Assembly: GCF_036785885.1 (NCBI RefSeq)
Contig: NC_092317.1
Location: forward strand, 1,614,501-1,678,500
Source of the DNA: Coffea arabica
Taxonomy: Eukaryota; Streptophyta; Magnoliopsida; Gentianales; Rubiaceae
DNA length: 64,000 nt
Direction: 5' to 3'
A model generated the notes under the pieces. That model was not told the DNA's origin and did no database searches. It saw only the letters and a list, made by a program, of their open reading frames with translations. A program made the position numbers and the translations under genes. Positions 61,224 to 64,000 of this stretch are shown here, piece by piece (positions within the stretch are counted from its first letter, which is position 1; the number at the start of each line of letters is the position of its first letter).

Positions 61224-62187
61224 TTTTTTTTTTTTTTTGGTTGCTGGTGCGGGAGTCCAGAGAGTAAGACGACAGAAATGGCTGGTTTGGTAGTTAACTC
61301 ATGTTGGCATTAACAGATGAACATATGAATGGGAGGTTAGTTTGTTATTGTAACAGATGAATATATGAATGGTGGGGGGACTTGGAATGTAACTTAAGTT
61401 AGGCAGTTGCGATGACTTGTGGGGATTTCCTTTTCTAGTCTTACAGGCAATCCTCAAAGTCTACCCTTAGATTCCCCTTTAAGCAGAAGCTTTCTTGGTA
61501 AAGAATAGCAAGTAGCATAGCCATCATTCAACTCCCTTTGGTAAATCATTCATTCTATAAGCTGCCATAATGTTATTGATTCTTTCATCAGATTCGGGAG
61601 TGCCTGCCTGGTCAAGGCCCAATTTTATAAATTTGTGGAGAAGTACAACAGTGCATAGGAGAAAGGTGGATGGAAAGATGGGAATCCAGCTCTCATTAAT
61701 TATCATACGATTTTTTTAACATCGGACGAAAGATTTTGCCTTGCAACTTCCTTGTGTTACAGATTTCCTATTGGAAAGAGCTGCTGGCTGTAACGTGGGG
61801 TGCACAAATTTTGTTGCTTCGACTGGTCAAGTTACGTTAAAGAAACTTTTTCTTTGTACAGAATGAGAAACTCGAGGAGGAGAAAGAAAATAAAGCAAGA
61901 AATGGGAAAGGAAAAAAGAAGAAAATTTTTGTACGTAGTTAATTGAATTCCTTCAACATCAAGAACTTACAAATCAAATCTACTCTTTTTTACTCTCCCG
62001 CCTGAGCCGCCCCGCCCCTTTCTTTGTCAACTTTATCACCAAAATTGCACAAGTACATAAAACCAACGGACTTGTGCAAGTAAAAACTCTTTCAATGTGG
62101 CTAGTCCTCCAACGGATAGGAGACTGGAGTAAGTTTGAATGGCAAGAACTTTTTGAAGTCGTAATGCTGTTCTCGGTCTTGTACAAA
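61224..62187 (-). promoter_or_regulatory. Presumed promoter and 5' UTR of the phospholipase D gene
   Basis: Upstream of the minus-strand PLD start. An A-rich tract (T run on the plus strand at 61225-61239) lies directly before the ATG. No TATA box can be fixed. No other gene seen. Confidence 0.4.
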
Positions 62188-63095
62188 CTAGTGTGAATAT
62201 CCGTGCTACGCACGGTGCTAATATTATTGAAAAAAATAAAATGATAAACAAATAAAGGTGAAAAAATTGAACCAACAAATTTTAAATGTAATATCTATTT
62301 AACAATAGTTTAAAATATAATAGAATGTGTATATCATTCAAGAACTGTCTTTTCTCGAAAGATGGATCCTGAAAAAAAAATAAAATCTATATTAAAAAAG
62401 GGAATGATATATTTCTACAAATGAATGTAATTGAATGTGGTTAAAATGAAATACTTACAAATACTAAGCATTCGATTTGATAATCTTCCTTGAAGGTGCG
62501 AACACTCTTCACACCAATCCACTTTTAGTACGAAAGCCAAAATTGGTGATTTAATTAACTCTGTTGAATTTTGTGGAGTGCGTACTACAAATGAAAATGC
62601 ACGATCTATGCATGAATTAATTCGTTGGCCGAATAACCTATCATTATTTTCCTGATAATTAACAACGTACGAAATTAGTGTATTTTTTTACATGATTTAT
62701 AAATAGTACTATAAAAAATAAACATATATTAAGAAATTCTACCTTCCTTTGTAATGCCCTGAGATAAGAAGTATCACAACCAAATACAAATCGTGCATGT
62801 CTGTCTTGTAGATTAATATGCATATTACCACTGGAATCTCTGATTTGTATATTAACGTTATACCTGTTTGACAAATAAAATATTATATGCAATACAGAAA
62901 AATATATTGAAGTTAAGTATACATGAAATTAATTACCTAATAACAGTGGCAACCACGTCATTACAATGCATACACACTGTCTTTGAAAAATGACCTTCAC
63001 ATAGCTGAATACCATTTTCGTTCCTTGAAACCGTTTGTTCTGGCGAATTAAGGCAACAATAGCATCCTATTTTCTTCCCAAAACATCCTATTCGT
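62188..63095 (-). mobile_element. Helitron-like element, 3' terminus and RPA-coding part (5' end not found)
   Basis: Read on the minus strand, the sequence ends with the hairpin CCGTGC-GTA-GCACGG (62215-62201), a 9-base spacer and CTAG (62191-62188), followed by T. This is the known Helitron 3' layout (short hairpin, about ten bases, CTRR, insertion between A and T), and the CCGTGC/GCACGG stem is common in plant Helitrons. RPA1-like exons lie on the same strand 270 bp upstream, as in autonomous plant Helitrons. A 5' TC terminus or a Rep/helicase gene is not seen, so the right limit given is only the end of the coding match. Confidence 0.55.
62459..63095 (-). pseudogene. RPA1-like fragment (zinc-finger and C-terminal OB-fold), possibly Helitron-borne
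   Basis: Replication protein A large-subunit similarity on the minus strand over three exons: about 63095-62937, 62863-62743 and 62651-62459. Junctions are clean: the first is AG/G rebuilding arginine (VVATVIR/RYNV-type join), the second is in phase 0. The first exon has a Cys-rich zinc-ribbon-like stretch (CYCCLNSPEQ, then CEGHFSKTVCMHCNDVV). The second gives YNVNIQIRDSSGNMHINLQD and ARFVFGCDTSYLRALQRK, an OB-fold strand set as in RPA1 C-terminal domains. The third continues with FVLKVDWCEECSHLQGR. The N-terminal OB folds are absent, and splicing to the next candidate exon would create TGA. A partial plant RPA1-like gene is the alternative. Confidence 0.6.
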
Positions 63096-64000
63096 AGTGA
63101 ATAATAATCTGTGTGGTTTGTTGTGAAAATCTAGTTATGAAATTTACTTGATAATGTTCAGAATTAGCTTCATCTTCTTTGTTTTGGTGCTTCTGCACAA
63201 GAATTTAGCCATATATTTTATGTTATTGGAGTGATCTTTTAAATTCGGTGAAAAAAATAGCAGTTGATCATATGGTTCTGACTAATGTGGCCCCGTGGAT
63301 CAAGTTTTTTAAGTCTGGACTGCGGAGGGAAAGGTAACTTTATAGATGAACTTGGTCTCCTGTGGATGCCTGATAGTCAGATGATCAGGCATTTTTGAAA
63401 AGTGATGGCTCTCTCTCTCTGTATATGTCCGCTTTTTGTCAGTGTGGATATTAAATAAACGCGTACAGTCACTTATTATTCACAACGAAAAGCGTATCTG
63501 CTGTCTCTACCGCACGAAAAATTAATACATTTTTGGGTCTCTCTGTCTCATGTTTATTGTTGCCAATACTAATGTATTAGGCTGTATTTGAGAGTAGGCC
63601 AGGGGTGATTATTTGCTTAAAGACGACTGGATAGACCATATGTATTAAAGAATCGACGTTTGGAAATGTTCGTAACTTAATAAAGAGTATAGCCAAAAGG
63701 ACACTATTTTTGTACTCTTGCAGCAGGTAGCAGAATAGAATCACAAAGAAAGTACTGTTAAAGGTAAACAAAAACTTGGAAATAAACATGAATTCGACTC
63801 ATATATGGTAGTAGAAAATGTGGAAACACAGAACTGCGTTAGAGTTAAGACGCCACCCAGATGATATAAATCCAGGTAGTATTATTAGTCTTGCAAGAGC
63901 TCTGCAATTTGGAGTTGGATGGGTGCTGGTGAAACACCGTTGTTGTTTCCTCTCCTGATATACTAAAGAAGTCAAATCTATGTGCTTAATGTCTATCCCA
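63096..64000. other. Right end of the window, no gene recognised
   Basis: AT-rich DNA with a short CT run at 63411-63420. No RPA upstream exons, Helitron 5' end or other gene could be supported. Confidence 0.4.

Noticed and set aside
63380-64000. Search for the Helitron 5' end at the right of the window
   Set aside because: No convincing TC-beginning terminus on the minus strand with typical following bases was found, so the 5' limit is left open.

Overview
The window is nuclear DNA from a flowering plant, most likely a eudicot. The genes are intron-rich, the intergenic DNA is AT-rich, and every gene that can be assembled matches a land-plant family. An asterid is possible, but the species cannot be fixed from the sequence. 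I found no operon-like or bacterial content and no CRISPR array. I found no convincing new biological system. The unusual material is in the transposable elements, the splice sites and the gene order.

Cellular genes, left to right: the first three exons of a GH35 beta-galactosidase (BGAL1-like, minus strand, running off the left edge); a ten-exon DEAD-box RNA helicase (RH20-like, plus, 21485-25860); a three-exon small single-pass membrane protein of unknown function (plus, 27235-30052); an eight-exon cytochrome P450 of the CYP90D1 type, a brassinosteroid C-23 hydroxylase (plus, 39457-43242); a four-exon FLX-like coiled-coil protein (FLL3-like, plus, 46591-47971); a four-exon ACHT-type plastid thioredoxin (plus, 55009-57326); and a four-exon phospholipase D of the epsilon/alpha-4 type (minus, 58276-61223). 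From memory, RH20, the small membrane protein, FLL3 and PLD epsilon are consecutive loci on Arabidopsis chromosome 1 (At1g55150-At1g55180), while CYP90D1 and BGAL1 are close neighbours on chromosome 3 (At3g13730 and At3g13750). The window therefore looks like an unfractionated version of a block that Arabidopsis keeps split over two chromosomes. The genes have unrelated roles (cell wall, RNA, hormone, flowering, redox, lipid signalling), so this is inherited order rather than a pathway cluster.

Mobile DNA fills the gaps. Between BGAL1 and RH20 lie a Stowaway MITE, a near full-length L1-type LINE (5792-12016, intact ORF2, frameshifted ORF1, clear target-site duplication), a SINE with an 18-bp duplication and several MITEs. 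Between the small membrane gene and CYP90D1 lies a defective Ty3/gypsy Tat-type LTR element (33075-37528). It lost integrase and the start of its 3' LTR, and it carries a stray U5-plus-primer-binding-site segment inside pol. At the right end a Helitron-like 3' terminus lies next to spliceable RPA1-like exons. One MITE family, recognised by an internal CACATACATCACA-type core, occurs about eight times.
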